DNA of 64,000 nt from Dactylis glomerata (GCA_007115705.1 QXEO01000731.1:824363-888362); one strand, 5' to 3'; shown: positions 10,880 to 21,918, numbered from the stretch's first letter. Numbers and translations: made by a program. The notes: generated by a model not told the origin, from the sequence alone.

Positions 10880-12737
10880 ATGGAGTTGACGTTCGGAAGC
10901 TTAAGCTTCTGTATCGGGCCTTCGGGTTCAACTCGCCTTTCGGATCCGATGAAATCAGGTCCGTTGGCAAGCAAAACCGAGAGAATCACAGCATCTGGAT
11001 CATCCGTGGGCTCTTCCAGCGAGGTGAACTCGCCGGTCAGTCTCACAGCAATAGAAGATATGATAGAAACACTCGAGGAATTCGATGAAACTCGGGGAAA
11101 GCCCGACATAGAAGAAGCAGCGGCTAAATCTCATGACAGCTCAAGGGATTTCACCTTCGAAAGCAGTGGCATCTCCAGAAGTGTACATCAGTTATGCGTC
11201 ATTATCACTGAAGCAGCGGAAGAGGACAATTATGAAGGCAACAAAGAGGTCGACTTGCAAGTCGACAAAGCGAGGAGTAACAGCAAAAAAGGAAAAGGAG
11301 AAAATTCACGTTTCAACCGGAGAGTGCAGAATCATTATGTCAGCCATCAACCACGGCACAGAAGTACCCGCAGATTCAAGGAGAGAAGTTCTGATGGGGT
11401 ACCAGTACACACTGCACCAGCACAAAAAGAAGTTAAGGGAGGAAAGAGACATGTTCATGAGAAGCCGAGATGACGACAGTACATCAAGTGGAGGATACTG
11501 GGATGAGTACAGCGACGCATCAGAAAGCAGCATGGAAAGACACAGAGACCCAAAGCATAACAGGAGGACAACAGCACAGGTAAGGGAAGAGAGCTATGCG
11601 AAAAGTCAGAGCGCACAGCAGTCAGAAGAGGAAGAAGATTTCATTCAAGAGACACCAGAAGCAGCGTTGGTAGCAGCACAAGCGTACCTACTAACCACAC
11701 AACCAGAGCCTGGAGATCCACAGGAGCATAAGCATCAGGCCGCAATACGAAGCCTCGGGCTAGTAGAAAACAGATTGATGGGAAACCTTCCAGAGGAAAA
11801 TGTGACATATCGAAAGGAAAGGCGAAAAGAAGAGTTTAAGCGCTAGCCCTCGCGAAACAACTCCAATGATTCATCAGAAGATGAGAGGCGACAAAAAAGG
11901 AATGAGGACGCAAGGAACATAATAGCACAAGCACGAGTAAACAACTCACGTTATGCGTGGAGAGAGGAAAATTATGAAGATGACAAAAAGGAGATGGGCG
12001 CGCTATGCTTTACCCGCAGGGTTCGCAAAACGCGGGTACCCAAAGGCTTCAAGTTGCCACATAAACAAGAGCCAACTCTATGGTTGTCAGATTACCTACA
12101 AGCAGTACATATACTAGGGGGAACAAGAGCAATAGCCATGCAAAGTTTGCAGTTACACCTCACCGGCGCAGCACGGTCCTGGTTAAACACCCTACCCAAT
12201 GATTCCATTGGAAGTTGGGGAGAATTAGAGAATCAATTCGTGAGAAATTTTCGCTCAACGTATAAGCGCCCAGCATCGCTAGAAGAAGTCAAGTCGTGCG
12301 TGCAACAAAAAGGCGAAACTTTACGTTCTTACATACAACGCTGGAGTGTAATCAAAAACTCAGCGGAAGACGTGTCCGACGAAAGAGCAATAGACGCTTT
12401 CTCAAGTGGCCTTCGTCGTTCGGACCTAGTGGAAGAGATAGGGAGAACAAGGCCAAGAACAGTGTCTGAGCTAATGGAAGTAGCCAACAGATTCGCCGAT
12501 GGAGAAGACGCGTATAACAACAAAAGGGGGCATTCACCAGAAGTCGACAAAACAAGTAGGCAAAGGCGAAGATACCGCAACAGCGACAACCACGGAAGGC
12601 AAAATCAGATAGCCATAGGGTACGACGGAAGGAATGAAGAAGGCTATGAAAATATCAAATTTCCAACAAGAACCGGCAGGGGAAAGGAGAAGCCAAGGTA
12701 CTCGGGTCCTTCGGCAAAAGATATGCTATATGGTCCT
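10880..12737 (+). pseudogene. Element B gag (frameshifted, interrupted by element A)
   Basis: The N-terminal part is read in one frame (to 11473) and the capsid part in another (from about 11200), so there is a frameshift. An in-frame TAG follows at 11844-11846. From 11994 the retrotransposon gag domain is clear: a leucine-rich LQLHLTGAARSWLNTLP stretch, then SYIQRWSVIKNSAEDV, and a basic tail. It is collinear with element A's gag. The frame stops at the A insertion (GTCCT). Across the insertion it continues at 26806 in the same frame with a Cys/His knuckle-like segment, so A landed in an otherwise continuous gag. The initiation codon is uncertain. Confidence 0.85.
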
Positions 12738-13287
12738 TGACGAAGGAATGACAGATGGGCCCCCGACATTCGCCTACCTGGTTTTCGGTCCAGGTGGGGT
12801 GTCTCATAAAAGGCTTTCGAGGCCCATCAAGGCAGTGGCTCGATGCGGCCCAGGAGTATTACTTGGTGTACAAGCTGGGTTACGAGGAGTCCAAGTTAGG
12901 CTAGTTTTCGGTCGATCCGATCTGTACTTGGCTTGAGAGGCACTCCTGAGACCTAGCCTTAACCTACAAAAGGCTGGGAGGGAGGCCTCGAAACCCTAGA
13001 CTCGCTTCCACCCACCTCACACCGGAGCGCTCGACAACTTAGAGCTCTCTACTTTCGCCTAGATCCAATCTACGCCGCCATTGTAACACCATCATCACCA
13101 TCACCACCTCAATACAAAAGTCAGACAAGCAGGACGTAGGCCTTTTACCTTTCGAGGGGGCTGAACCTGGGTAAATCCTCGTGTCTTTCTGCTTTCGTCT
13201 GATCGCCGTCGAGTTCGCCAGGTCCTCAATTCGCTTCCTAGATCGAAAGCCCTTCGACATGGGCATTGCCGGGGATAAACCTCGTCA
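12738..13287 (+). repeat. Element A 5' LTR
   Basis: 550 bp, TGACGAAGG...CCTCGTCA, five substitutions from 26251-26800. One of the five lies in the TATA box. Confidence 0.97.
12965..12971 (+). promoter_or_regulatory. Altered TATA box in element A 5' LTR
   Basis: The 5' LTR reads TACAAAA where the 3' LTR (26478-26484) reads TATAAAA, both 227 bp into the LTR and followed by GGCTGGGAGG. LTRs are identical at insertion, so this T-to-C change arose afterwards, most simply in the 5' copy. It would weaken the promoter driving the genomic RNA. Confidence 0.65.
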
Positions 13288-16200
13288 ATTGGCGCCGTCT
13301 GTGGGAACGACGGGATCTGGATCTACGGATTCGCCGGCTCCATCACCAACCACAACCAAGATCGACACTACCGTCGGCATCGCTGCACCGACCAACGACG
13401 ACACCACTTCCAAGATCGGCATCGACACCCTCGCCGGCATCGCTGTGCCGGCCATCGTCCACACCAGCCCGATGGAGCTCGAGACTGGCGCCGTCGATTC
13501 GACTGTAGTCGATGGCATCTCGCCAGGCACCATCAACCTCACCTCGACGGTGAGCACCATCGACCCCGTCCCAAGCACGGCAGAAGCAGCGCCCGAAGGC
13601 TACGACATGACTTTCGGACTGTTCAATTTCCACGTGGACAGCAATGGAGCAATGGAACTGCTCTCCATCGGCGAATCGGCTCCGCTCGTGGCCGAAGCGA
13701 CGACACCACCATCCGTCGGGGGCAAACCCTCGGCAGGCGCGTCATTAGCGCCGTCAAAGGAGGAGCTGAGACTGAAGATTTCGACCCCATCAGTAGGGTC
13801 GAACGATTTCGAAGATCCGCCTCCATCCCCGACCACCGCATACTGCGTCGACTGCGACGCATACCACTACGTGGGCGCCGGAGATTTCTCACTCCATGAG
13901 ATCGTCGGCTGTGAAGATCCGCGGGGAGGTACAGCAGCTATCTACCCAACGATATCCGAGTGCGCTCGGGCTCTCAACGCCCTCACGCTTCGCACCGCAT
14001 CATATGATCCCGACTACGTCGAGGGATTATACTCGGACTACACGTGCTCCGACGACGACGACGACGTCTACCCCGAAGCTAAGGGGAAAATCGGCAATTT
14101 GGCAAGCACCGCCTCACTATGCGAATCTAACGCATCCAGTGATGGCTATGTAGCCAATTATGATTCTGACTTCATGATCGAGGTCGAACCTTATGTCGAA
14201 AGCGACGACGTCTATCCTCCAGCGCTGGGCGAAATCAGCGACGATTTGACCCCATGGCTCGGAGGCCATTGCATGATGGCATCGCATGCCGACAGAAACG
14301 AGAACGACGGCCGAAACCGGGCGGATAGCGGACGCCAGGTGCTCACGCACGATCAAATTCGGTTCGCAAGGAGGGTTTATGCGGGCGAAGTAAATTTCGG
14401 TCCCAACCCAAGCCCAAGCGACCTAGCCGCACTGCGATTTGTCGTCCAGGAACAGAAAGATCAGATCAGCGCTGATAGGCGAGTGCTGGAGCGGCGCAGA
14501 GAGGAGGCCGACGCGTCCAGCAAAAGGCGGGCGGAAAGGTCATCACACTATTCATCGAGCATTCAACGCCGATCGAGATCGCGCACTCAGCCCGGGGCCG
14601 ATATGCACAATATCACCCGAAACCTGGAGGCAGAATTCAATGAGGCCGATTTGATGCCCAAAACCAAGGAAGCAGCAATCATGGCTGCGGCGGCATACAT
14701 TGCCGCAAACGCATCTAACAGCGATGAACATATGCGACATCTGCGAAATTTAGCACTCGAAGGAGTAAGGGTGCTACAAGGCACGCCTGGCTCAGATCAC
14801 GGCGCGACAACAACAAGAGTCGCACCACCGCCGGAGCAAGAGGGGCAACCAGCACCGGCGCCGGCCGCAGCACCTCGAGCACAAGTGGTCGAACCCATCA
14901 ATGGAGAACTTCGGCACGGTCTGGCCCAGAACAGGGTCGACCAGGCACGAGCGCGGCGCGAGGCGCGCCGCTTCGAGGGAGATCGTGAGGCCGAAACATT
15001 CGGCGGCGCCAGCGATGGACTCTGCGGGGCAGAATGCTTCAGCCTTCTGATTCGCTCCGCACCGTTGCCAAGAGGAATCAAACTCAGCGACGGCGTAGTT
15101 AAATTCAACGGGCAGCAGGATCCCCGAATTTGGCTAGATGATTTCATGACCGCTGTCAAGATCAGCGGCGGATCCAGAGACAATGCTCTCCAGTTGTTAT
15201 CGCTGCACCTAAAAGATAACGCAAGGGCATGGTTGAATAATCTCGCCGCAGACAGCATTCGCTCCTGGGAAGAGTTTCGGCAAGCGTTTATCGCAAACTT
15301 CCGAGGCACCTCACGACGCCCTACGTCGTTCGAAGAGCTCCGCTTATGCGTGCAGAAGACCGGCGAAAACCTGAGGTCATACATCTCACGATGGATTAGC
15401 CTTCGGAACACGACAGAAAACATCTCGCCCGAAAGGGCCATCGATGCATTTCGGGACGGCTTATTTCGGCGTGACTTCAAGGAGGAACTGGGGCGCTGCA
15501 AGCCCAGAACCATCGACCACCTCATGAGTTTGGCGAATGAATGGGCCAATGGCGAAGACTCCATCTCGGCTCCCAGAAGCCGCCGTCGATCAGCAGAACG
15601 CGATGGCGATGCGAAGGACCAATTCCATCCCGGATCCCGGAAGAAAGGTCGCCGAAGCCGCTACGACAACACGGAGAACGTAGACATGGTAGCAGCTGGC
15701 TACGTGCACGAAGACCGCGACGACAATCGCGATTTACCGCGACGAGGAAACACTTACTACGGCAGTAGCAGCCGTGACTCGAAACCCAGCAAGGAGTGGC
15801 GTCGCCGGCAGCCACAGCTGTCGGCAGAAGAGATGCTTGATAGCGGATGTCCAAGGCACACGTACCTCGACAAGGACGGAGTACGAAAACCTGCACACCT
15901 CCTCATCGAGTGCAGGGAGTTCCTTCGTCTCAACCGGGCACTTCAGGAGAGGATGAACGTCGAACAACCAGTGGCAGGGGCGATAGCCTATAATGCTCCA
16001 CCGCCACCGCCGAACCCACCAGCACACGTCGTACAGCAGAGCCATCAGGCCGCTACGATCCAGCAAGCCGAGCAGCGACAGCCGGCCAGCGAGGAGGAAG
16101 AGTTCCCGCCACCAAGAGGTTTTGTGCCCATGATTCAGAGGGGGCGCCCGACGAACAAAGTCCGGCGAAAGCGCGCGAGAGAAGTGTTCCACGCCGAACA

Positions 16201-16921
16201 CGCGCCACCAGCCACTCCCGAATATCTGAATTGGTCCGAATATCCGATTGGTTTCGATCGGTCAGATCACCCACCGAAGATCCCACGCCCAGGACACCAT
16301 GCTCTGGTTCTCGAGGCGCAAATAGGGGGTTTCACCTCGAAAAAGGTGTTCATGGACGGAGGCAGCAGCTTGAACCTCATCTACGCAGACACACTGCGAA
16401 AGATCAAGATTCCGCTAAACAATCTCCTGCCAACGGAGACTTCTTTCCACGGAATCGTCCCGGGAAAGCCGACGTATCCATTGGGGGCGATACACCTCGA
16501 CGTCATCTTCGGCACTAAAGCAAACTTCAGAAAAGAGAAGATCGAATTCGAGGTGGTCGACTGGCCCTCGCAGTACCATGCTATCCTCGGGCGACCAGCG
16601 TTTGCCCGATTCATGGCCGTACCCCACTACGCCTACCTCAAGTTACGGATGCCCGCAAACAGAGGACCTCTGACGATCAGTGGCAGCTTCGCACGGTCAG
16701 AAAACTGCGACAAGGACTTCAACGACATGTCCCAGACTTTCGGAGTGCACGAGGAACTGCACCACATTCGGGAAGCCACTGTCATGGACATCGACCCACC
16801 GGCGCAGCAGAACGCCCCAGAGTTGTCTTTCGATGCCACCAAAGACACCCGTGAACACCAGATCCACCCGACTGATCCAACCAAGATGGCGCGGGTGTCG
16901 AATTCCCTTTCCCCCGCATAG
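13259..16921 (+). CDS. Element A gag-protease polyprotein, ending at an in-frame TAG
   Basis: One frame is open from 13181 inside the LTR to the TAG at 16919-16921. I give the Met at 13259, but Met codons near 13608 are also possible starts. The N-terminal third is acidic and Pro/Ser/Thr-rich. The capsid (retrotransposon gag) domain is about 15070-15560, with a LLSLHLKDNARAWLNNLA segment, FIANFRG, and LRSYISRWISLR. A Cys/His knuckle-like segment lies near 15845-15915. The aspartic protease active site KVFMDGGSSLNLIYADTL is at about 16345, and the ILGRPAF loop at 16581. Particle assembly and polyprotein cleavage are the expected roles. It is the longest intact ORF in the window. Confidence 0.88.
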   Translation: MGIAGDKPRQLAPSVGTTGSGSTDSPAPSPTTTKIDTTVGIAAPTNDDTTSKIGIDTLAGIAVPAIVHTSPMELETGAVDSTVVDGISPGTINLTSTVSTIDPVPSTAEAAPEGYDMTFGLFNFHVDSNGAMELLSIGESAPLVAEATTPPSVGGKPSAGASLAPSKEELRLKISTPSVGSNDFEDPPPSPTTAYCVDCDAYHYVGAGDFSLHEIVGCEDPRGGTAAIYPTISECARALNALTLRTASYDPDYVEGLYSDYTCSDDDDDVYPEAKGKIGNLASTASLCESNASSDGYVANYDSDFMIEVEPYVESDDVYPPALGEISDDLTPWLGGHCMMASHADRNENDGRNRADSGRQVLTHDQIRFARRVYAGEVNFGPNPSPSDLAALRFVVQEQKDQISADRRVLERRREEADASSKRRAERSSHYSSSIQRRSRSRTQPGADMHNITRNLEAEFNEADLMPKTKEAAIMAAAAYIAANASNSDEHMRHLRNLALEGVRVLQGTPGSDHGATTTRVAPPPEQEGQPAPAPAAAPRAQVVEPINGELRHGLAQNRVDQARARREARRFEGDREAETFGGASDGLCGAECFSLLIRSAPLPRGIKLSDGVVKFNGQQDPRIWLDDFMTAVKISGGSRDNALQLLSLHLKDNARAWLNNLAADSIRSWEEFRQAFIANFRGTSRRPTSFEELRLCVQKTGENLRSYISRWISLRNTTENISPERAIDAFRDGLFRRDFKEELGRCKPRTIDHLMSLANEWANGEDSISAPRSRRRSAERDGDAKDQFHPGSRKKGRRSRYDNTENVDMVAAGYVHEDRDDNRDLPRRGNTYYGSSSRDSKPSKEWRRRQPQLSAEEMLDSGCPRHTYLDKDGVRKPAHLLIECREFLRLNRALQERMNVEQPVAGAIAYNAPPPPPNPPAHVVQQSHQAATIQQAEQRQPASEEEEFPPPRGFVPMIQRGRPTNKVRRKRAREVFHAEHAPPATPEYLNWSEYPIGFDRSDHPPKIPRPGHHALVLEAQIGGFTSKKVFMDGGSSLNLIYADTLRKIKIPLNNLLPTETSFHGIVPGKPTYPLGAIHLDVIFGTKANFRKEKIEFEVVDWPSQYHAILGRPAFARFMAVPHYAYLKLRMPANRGPLTISGSFARSENCDKDFNDMSQTFGVHEELHHIREATVMDIDPPAQQNAPELSFDATKDTREHQIHPTDPTKMARVSNSLSPA
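13290..13307 (+). other. Element A primer binding site
   Basis: TGGCGCCGTCTGTGGGAA starts two bases after the LTR end. The TGG pairs with the tRNA CCA end. I do not assign the tRNA. Confidence 0.75.
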
Positions 16922-17016
16922 GAAAGCGCGCTCGTCGAGTTCCTCCGTGAGCACTGGAGGATGTTCGCCTGGTGTCCAGCAGATATGCCAGGCATCCCCA
17001 GGGAACTCGCCGAGCA
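16913..17016 (+). other. Conserved block around the protease-RT TAG codon (element A)
   Basis: This 104-nt stretch aligns without gaps to 27784-27887 of element B with about 12 differences (88%). The first 40 nt, which include the TAG, have only one. Flanking coding DNA between A and B is much more diverged (about 70% in RT by eye). The TAG is followed by GAAAGCGC and then the normal RT leader, reading ALVEFLRE. Confidence 0.85.
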
Positions 17017-19141
17017 TGAGCTTAAAATATTTCCCAACGCGAAACCGGTCAAGCAGTCTATGCGACGGTACAATCCAGAGAAGGCCAAGTCGATGGGCGA
17101 AGAAATCAATCGCCTCCTCGAAGCCAAGTTCATCAGGGAGATCAAGGAAGCCACGTGGCTCTCGCCACCGGTCATGGTGGAGAAGAAGGACACAAAGATC
17201 TACAGGATGTGCATCGACTTCACAGCCTTAAACAAACACTGCCCGAAGGACTATTTCCCTTTGCCCCGAATCGACCAGATCGTCGATTCCACGGCAGGAT
17301 GCGAGCGCCTCTCGTTCCTCGACGCCTACTCTGGGTATAACCAGATACGGCTGAAAGTAGAAGACGAAGACAAGACGGCGTTCATCACCCCGCACGGGGT
17401 TTACTGCTACATGACGATGCCCTTCGGGCTCAAGAACGCCGGAGCCACCTATCAACGGTGCATGCAGGCGTGCCTGAAGGAGCAAATCGGCCGCAACATC
17501 GAAGTTTACGTCGACGACATTGTTATCAAAACCACGAAAGCAGATACCCTGCTCGACGATCTTCGAGAAACCTTCGCCAACCTCGACAGATACAGCATCA
17601 AGCTCAATCCGAAGAAGTGCTCTTTCGGGGTACCCACTAGCCAACTGCTGGGATATCTGATATCCGAGAGAGGGATCGAAGGCAACCCGGAAAAGATCAA
17701 GGCCATCATCAGCATGCAGCCTCCGAAGACGCTTCGACATGTCCAGCAGTTGACAGGTCGACTCGCAGCGCTCAGCCGCTTCATCAACAAGCTTGGCGAA
17801 AAAGCGCTCCCTTTTTATCGGCTGCTCCGGAAAACAGACAACTTCACGTGGACCGAAGAAGCACAAGCCGCGTTCGAAGATCTCAAGCGGCGTTTATCGA
17901 CCTCCCCAGTTCTCGTCACACCGCGAGAAAAAGAGCCCATGTTGCTATACATTGCGGCTACTAATCAAGTTGTCAGTTCAGTGCTTGTGGTCGAACGCGC
18001 AGAAGATGGCAAGGAGCACGGCGTCCAGAGACCCGTGTACTACCTGAGCGAAGTTTTATCGCCGACCAAGCAAAGATACCCCCATTACCAGAAGTTGGCA
18101 TACGCCATATACATGACGGGGAAGAAACTGCCACACTATTTCGAGTGCCACCCCATCACAGTAGTGGCCTCGAATCCAGTCTCCAGCATCCTCAACAACC
18201 CAAACGCCACAGGGCGTGTGTCGCTATGGGGAGTCACGCTAGGACCCTGGGAAATTACGTACCAGCGCCAGTCCGCGATCAAGTCACAGGTCCTACCGGA
18301 TTTCATAGCCGAATGGACAGAAGCCCAGATGCCCGAACTCCCAGACCTGTCGAACAGCTGGACCATCTTTGTCGACGGGTCCAAGCGGGTTTCGGGAGCA
18401 GGAGTAGTCCTGGTGTCACCGCAAGGAGACAGGATGCGCTACGTCCTCTGCATGCGCTTCCCGAATCCCTCCAACAACGAGGCGGAATACGAAGCCGTCC
18501 TTCACGGTATGCGCATGGCGAAGGCCTGCGGGGCAACCCGCATCAAGATTCACGGAGACTCGAACCTTATCGCTCAGCAAGTCATGAAGGAGTGCGATGC
18601 AACTTGCGCGAACATGATCGCATATCGCGCCATGTATGACAAGCTCGAAGGCGAATTCGAGGGCTGCGAAGTAATGCACATCGGCAGAGAAAGTAACGAG
18701 GAGGCAGACAACCTGGCCAACGTCGGCTCAAGGTGCCTCCCAATACCGCCCGGAGTCTTCTTCGAAGAGATATTCGAGCGCTCCGTCAAAATCAAGCCAG
18801 TAATTGACCCGGCGTTAGCAACACGTCCGGAAGCTCGGACGATCAATACCGCCCCAGCGGCAGGAGCAGCAGACCTCCCGAAGGATGCAGCCGCGGTCAT
18901 GCTCGTCGAAGCAATATGGACAAGACCGTACTTGGCATACCTGACGAGGGGCGAACTCCCAGAAGACCCCATCCACCGCCGACAAGTCATGCGGCGCTCT
19001 AAGGCCTTCACGATAATCAACGGGGAACTCTACAAACGCAGCACCACAGGAGTGCTCCAGCGGTGCATAGCACAGGAAGATGGGATTGCTCTCCTTCGAG
19101 ATATCCACGAAGGAACCTGTGGACACCACGCCTGCAGTTGA
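16922..19141 (+). CDS. Element A reverse transcriptase-RNase H
   Basis: The frame continues directly after the TAG. RT landmarks in order are CIDFTALNKHCPKD, the LPRIDQIVD finger, FLDAYSGYNQI, PFGLKNAGATYQ and the catalytic YVDD at 17507-17518. LGYLISERGIE and the thumb/connection follow. RNase H begins near 18360: FVDGSK (Asp), NNEAEYEA (Glu), HGDSNL (Asp) and EEADNLA (Asp), so all four catalytic acids are present. The frame ends in the linker after GHHACS at a TGA (19139-19141), where element B has an Arg codon. A CGA-to-TGA change, typical of methylated CpG decay, explains it. A first Met at 16961 exists, but translation probably depends on gag. Confidence 0.9.
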   Translation, partial: ESALVEFLREHWRMFAWCPADMPGIPRELAEHELKIFPNAKPVKQSMRRYNPEKAKSMGEEINRLLEAKFIREIKEATWLSPPVMVEKKDTKIYRMCIDFTALNKHCPKDYFPLPRIDQIVDSTAGCERLSFLDAYSGYNQIRLKVEDEDKTAFITPHGVYCYMTMPFGLKNAGATYQRCMQACLKEQIGRNIEVYVDDIVIKTTKADTLLDDLRETFANLDRYSIKLNPKKCSFGVPTSQLLGYLISERGIEGNPEKIKAIISMQPPKTLRHVQQLTGRLAALSRFINKLGEKALPFYRLLRKTDNFTWTEEAQAAFEDLKRRLSTSPVLVTPREKEPMLLYIAATNQVVSSVLVVERAEDGKEHGVQRPVYYLSEVLSPTKQRYPHYQKLAYAIYMTGKKLPHYFECHPITVVASNPVSSILNNPNATGRVSLWGVTLGPWEITYQRQSAIKSQVLPDFIAEWTEAQMPELPDLSNSWTIFVDGSKRVSGAGVVLVSPQGDRMRYVLCMRFPNPSNNEAEYEAVLHGMRMAKACGATRIKIHGDSNLIAQQVMKECDATCANMIAYRAMYDKLEGEFEGCEVMHIGRESNEEADNLANVGSRCLPIPPGVFFEEIFERSVKIKPVIDPALATRPEARTINTAPAAGAADLPKDAAAVMLVEAIWTRPYLAYLTRGELPEDPIHRRQVMRRSKAFTIINGELYKRSTTGVLQRCIAQEDGIALLRDIHEGTCGHHACS

Positions 19142-20152
19142 ACCCTCGTGGCCAAGGCCTTTCGGTCTGGATTCTACTGGCTATCCGCCCTCTACGACGC
19201 CAGGAACATAGTCCAACATTGTGAAGCTTGCCAGTTCTTCGCCACCAAGCCGCACGCGCCGGCATCGGAACTGCACACCATCCCTGTCGCATGGCCCTTC
19301 GCACAATGGGGGCTCGACCAAGTGGGGCCTCTCCCCAAATCATCTCGAGGAGGGCATACGTACTTGCTCGTCGCCGTAGACAAGTTCTCCAAGTGGATCG
19401 AAGCTGTTCCGGTCACCAACCAAGAGGCAATCACGGCGGTCAAGTTTTTCGAGTCCATTGTCTATCGATACGGCGTCCCGAACAGCATCATCACCGACAA
19501 CGGCACCAACTTCACTTTGGGCGAATTCCAAACCTTCGCCAAAGACCTCGGCATCAAGCTCAAGTACGCTTCGGTATCACACCCCAAGTCCAATGGACAG
19601 GTCGAAAAGGCCAACGGACTCGTCTGCGGAGGCCTGAAGAAGAGACTGCTTCGACCTCTCAAGCGCGCAGCAGGCGCCTGGGTCGAGGAACTGCCGTCGG
19701 TGCTATGGAGCCTGCGAACAACGCCCAACTCCTCGACAGGCTACACACCTTTCTTCTTGCTCTTCGGAGCAGAAGCCGTGCTACCCACGGACGTACGCTA
19801 CAGCGCGCCCCGCGTCACCGCCTACGTCGAGGAAGATGCGGACAAGGCGTTAGCAGACGCCCAAGACCTGCTGGACGAAGCTCGAGACGTCGCCCTCGTT
19901 CGATCGGCGGTCTACCAGCAGAGTCTCCGCAACTACCACAGCAGACGGGTACGCGGACGCTCTTTCGAGCCGGGCGACCTTGTGCTCCGACTCAAGCAAA
20001 CAAGCACGTCGAAGCTGGAACCACCATGGGAAGGCCCGTACCTTGTCCACGAGGTCATCCCAGGAGGGGCATATCGTCTACGCAACCCAAAGACGGGGAA
20101 AGACGTCGACAACCCGTGGAACGCCGCGCAGCTGCGCCGCTTCTACCCTTAG
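19142..20152 (+). pseudogene. Element A integrase, separated by a premature TGA
   Basis: This is the same frame as RT-RNase H, resuming after the TGA. The zinc-binding half has the HH pair just before the stop and C-E-A-C at about 19222. The catalytic core has Asp in WGLDQVGPL, Asp in ITDNGTNF and Glu in SNGQVEKANG, the D,D-35-E pattern. The C-terminal part has a basic RVRGRSFEPGDLVLR segment and a GPYLVHEVIPGGAYRL end. It stops with TAG at 20150-20152. Without the nonsense codon the protein would be continuous, so this is a one-step, recent inactivation. Confidence 0.88.
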
Positions 20153-20275
20153 CTAGCAAAGCTGTCTCCTCTACCCCCTCTACTATGTAATCAGGCGTCG
20201 GCAGCAGCCCGCGCCCATCATTGTGCCTTCGGCACCAAGCAATAAAGTTCAACTTCATTGTTCTATACTTGTGCA

Positions 20276-20727
20276 CGCTCGGGGACTTCGACCCACGCTC
20301 GGGGGCGCAGCCTTTCGACCCACGCTCGGGGGCTCAGCCTTTCGACCCACGCTCGGGGGCTTCGACCCACGCTCGGGGGCTTCGACCCGCGCTCGGGGGC
20401 TCAGCCTTTCGACCCACGCTCGGGGGCTTCGACCCACGCTCGGGGGCTTCGACCCACGCTCGGGGGCTAAGCCTTTCGACCCACGCTCGGGAGCTCAGCC
20501 TTTCGACCCACGCTCGGGGGCTCAGCCTTTCGACCCACGCTCGGGGGCTCAGCCTTTCGACCCACGCTCGGGGGCTTCGACCCACGCTCGGGGGCTCAGC
20601 CTTTCGACCCACGCTCGGGGGCTTCGACCCACGCTCGGGGGCTCAGCCTTTCGACCCACGCTCGGGGGCTCAAGCCTTTCGACCCACGCTCGGGGGCTCA
20701 AGCCTTTCGACCCACGCTCGGGGGCTT
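20276..20727 (+). repeat. 19-copy CGCTCGGGGGC repeat array downstream of element A pol
   Basis: Nineteen copies of CGCTCGGGG(G)C are spaced 20 or 27-28 bp apart, linked by TTCGACCCA or TCAGCCTTTCGACCCA. The core closely resembles the element's own polypurine tract (CTCGGGGGCTAC at 26239-26250). All three plus frames stay open across much of the array because it lacks stops; I do not read it as coding. Confidence 0.95.
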
Positions 20728-20903
20728 TGCCTATGCTCTGGGCCGCGCTCTATCAGCTCACGTTTGGGGGACGCATTCTCTCGACCTATGCTGGAGAACT
20801 TTCGCCCTCCTAATCGATGCTCGGAATCTCTGCCTTTTCAACACAGACGAAGAAGATATATACATACACAGATTGGAGGGACAAACACAGCCACAAGGAT
20901 AGT

Positions 20904-21749
20904 TCATGGCGCCGCGGCACCCTGGTTCGCCCTTTGCCGATCACTTTCGACGACAATTTGTCGAGCGATACAGTCGCCGGTGCTTCTACAAGCAGCATAA
21001 TGTCGCTCCATGTCGTAGCGACCACTGGGCGACGGCGGAGGCATCTTCAGAAGCTCTAGGTCGACTTCAGGGTAGTGCGCATGAATGAAAGCAAGTGCAA
21101 CCACAGCCCCACTGCGCAGGTGCGCCCGGACAAAGGAATGTATGGCGTTGCCGTTCTCGAATCGATCGAGCAGCGCCGGCAAACCTTCGGGCTGATCATT
21201 TAGAGGAAACATCGCCTGGTGCACCAGCGCAAGGGCGCCCCGGCTCGTCTCAGCCAACGCACCAGCTTGAGCAATCCTGTCTTGAAGGAGCGTCAGCTTC
21301 ATCGCCTTCGACCGATCAGCCCAGAAGTTATCTGCAACGGAGTTGGCATGATTCTGGGCAGCAATAATATGCGCATTTACGCGCCGAGCTTCGGCTGCAC
21401 TGTCAAGACACGCATCTGCGAACAAGAAAACGAAGATTCAATCCTACACGCTCAGGCCAACACAAAGCTCAAAGGGGTCTAAAGACTCACACTGAAGAGA
21501 CTTCCCAAGATTCTCAATCTCGTTGAGAAGGAATTTCTCGCAGTCTGCAGCGTACGACGCCTTCGATAGGGCGACGTCGACCTTGGCGGTAACCACCTTC
21601 AGTTGACGCTGCGAATTTTGAAGCTGGTCGCGCAACGACCGAATTAGCGACAACTCGCCTGAGGAAGGCGTTCTTCGCTCTACAGCACCAGGTGAACTGC
21701 CGATTGTTTCGTACGAAACAGGCCAAGCACCAGAGGTCAGCGAAGGATC
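20904..21749 (-). CDS. Two exon-like antisense blocks downstream of the main antisense gene (element A)
   Basis: Blocks 21491-21749 and 20904-21415 on minus join through a GT-AG intron (21416-21490) that preserves frame. The first block, preceded by a CTCGTGCAG acceptor, encodes a coiled-coil-like segment (SLIRSLRDQLQNSQRQLKVV). The second runs 170 codons including the stop, with VVALAFIHAHYPEVDLELLKM near its end. That end resembles the C-termini of antisense-gene proteins from other grass Tat elements, from memory. It lies after the stop of the six-exon gene (21919), so it may be an alternative 3' end, a second unit or a duplicated tail. Joining exon 5 directly to 21749 does not keep frame, so the link is unresolved. 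Confidence 0.5.
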
Positions 21750-21918
21750 CTGCACGAGGAGTCGAGCATCACACACAAGCATTCGGCGACCAAAGGCCAA
21801 GCAAATTAACATAACAGCAGAACAAGTTTTACAGCAGAAAGGGTTCTAATCGGGGTCACATCCCTCGATGTGGACCAACAAAACTAATTACAAGTGGGCA
21901 CCAGAAGTGCTGCTCGCA

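Noticed and set aside
13266..15896. Many overlapping ORFs on both strands across element A gag
   Set aside because: They are shadows of the GC-rich gag-protease frame.
20221..21000. Long repetitive ORFs (up to 259 codons) in all plus frames
   Set aside because: They are translations of the stop-free 19-copy repeat, and all three frames are equally open.
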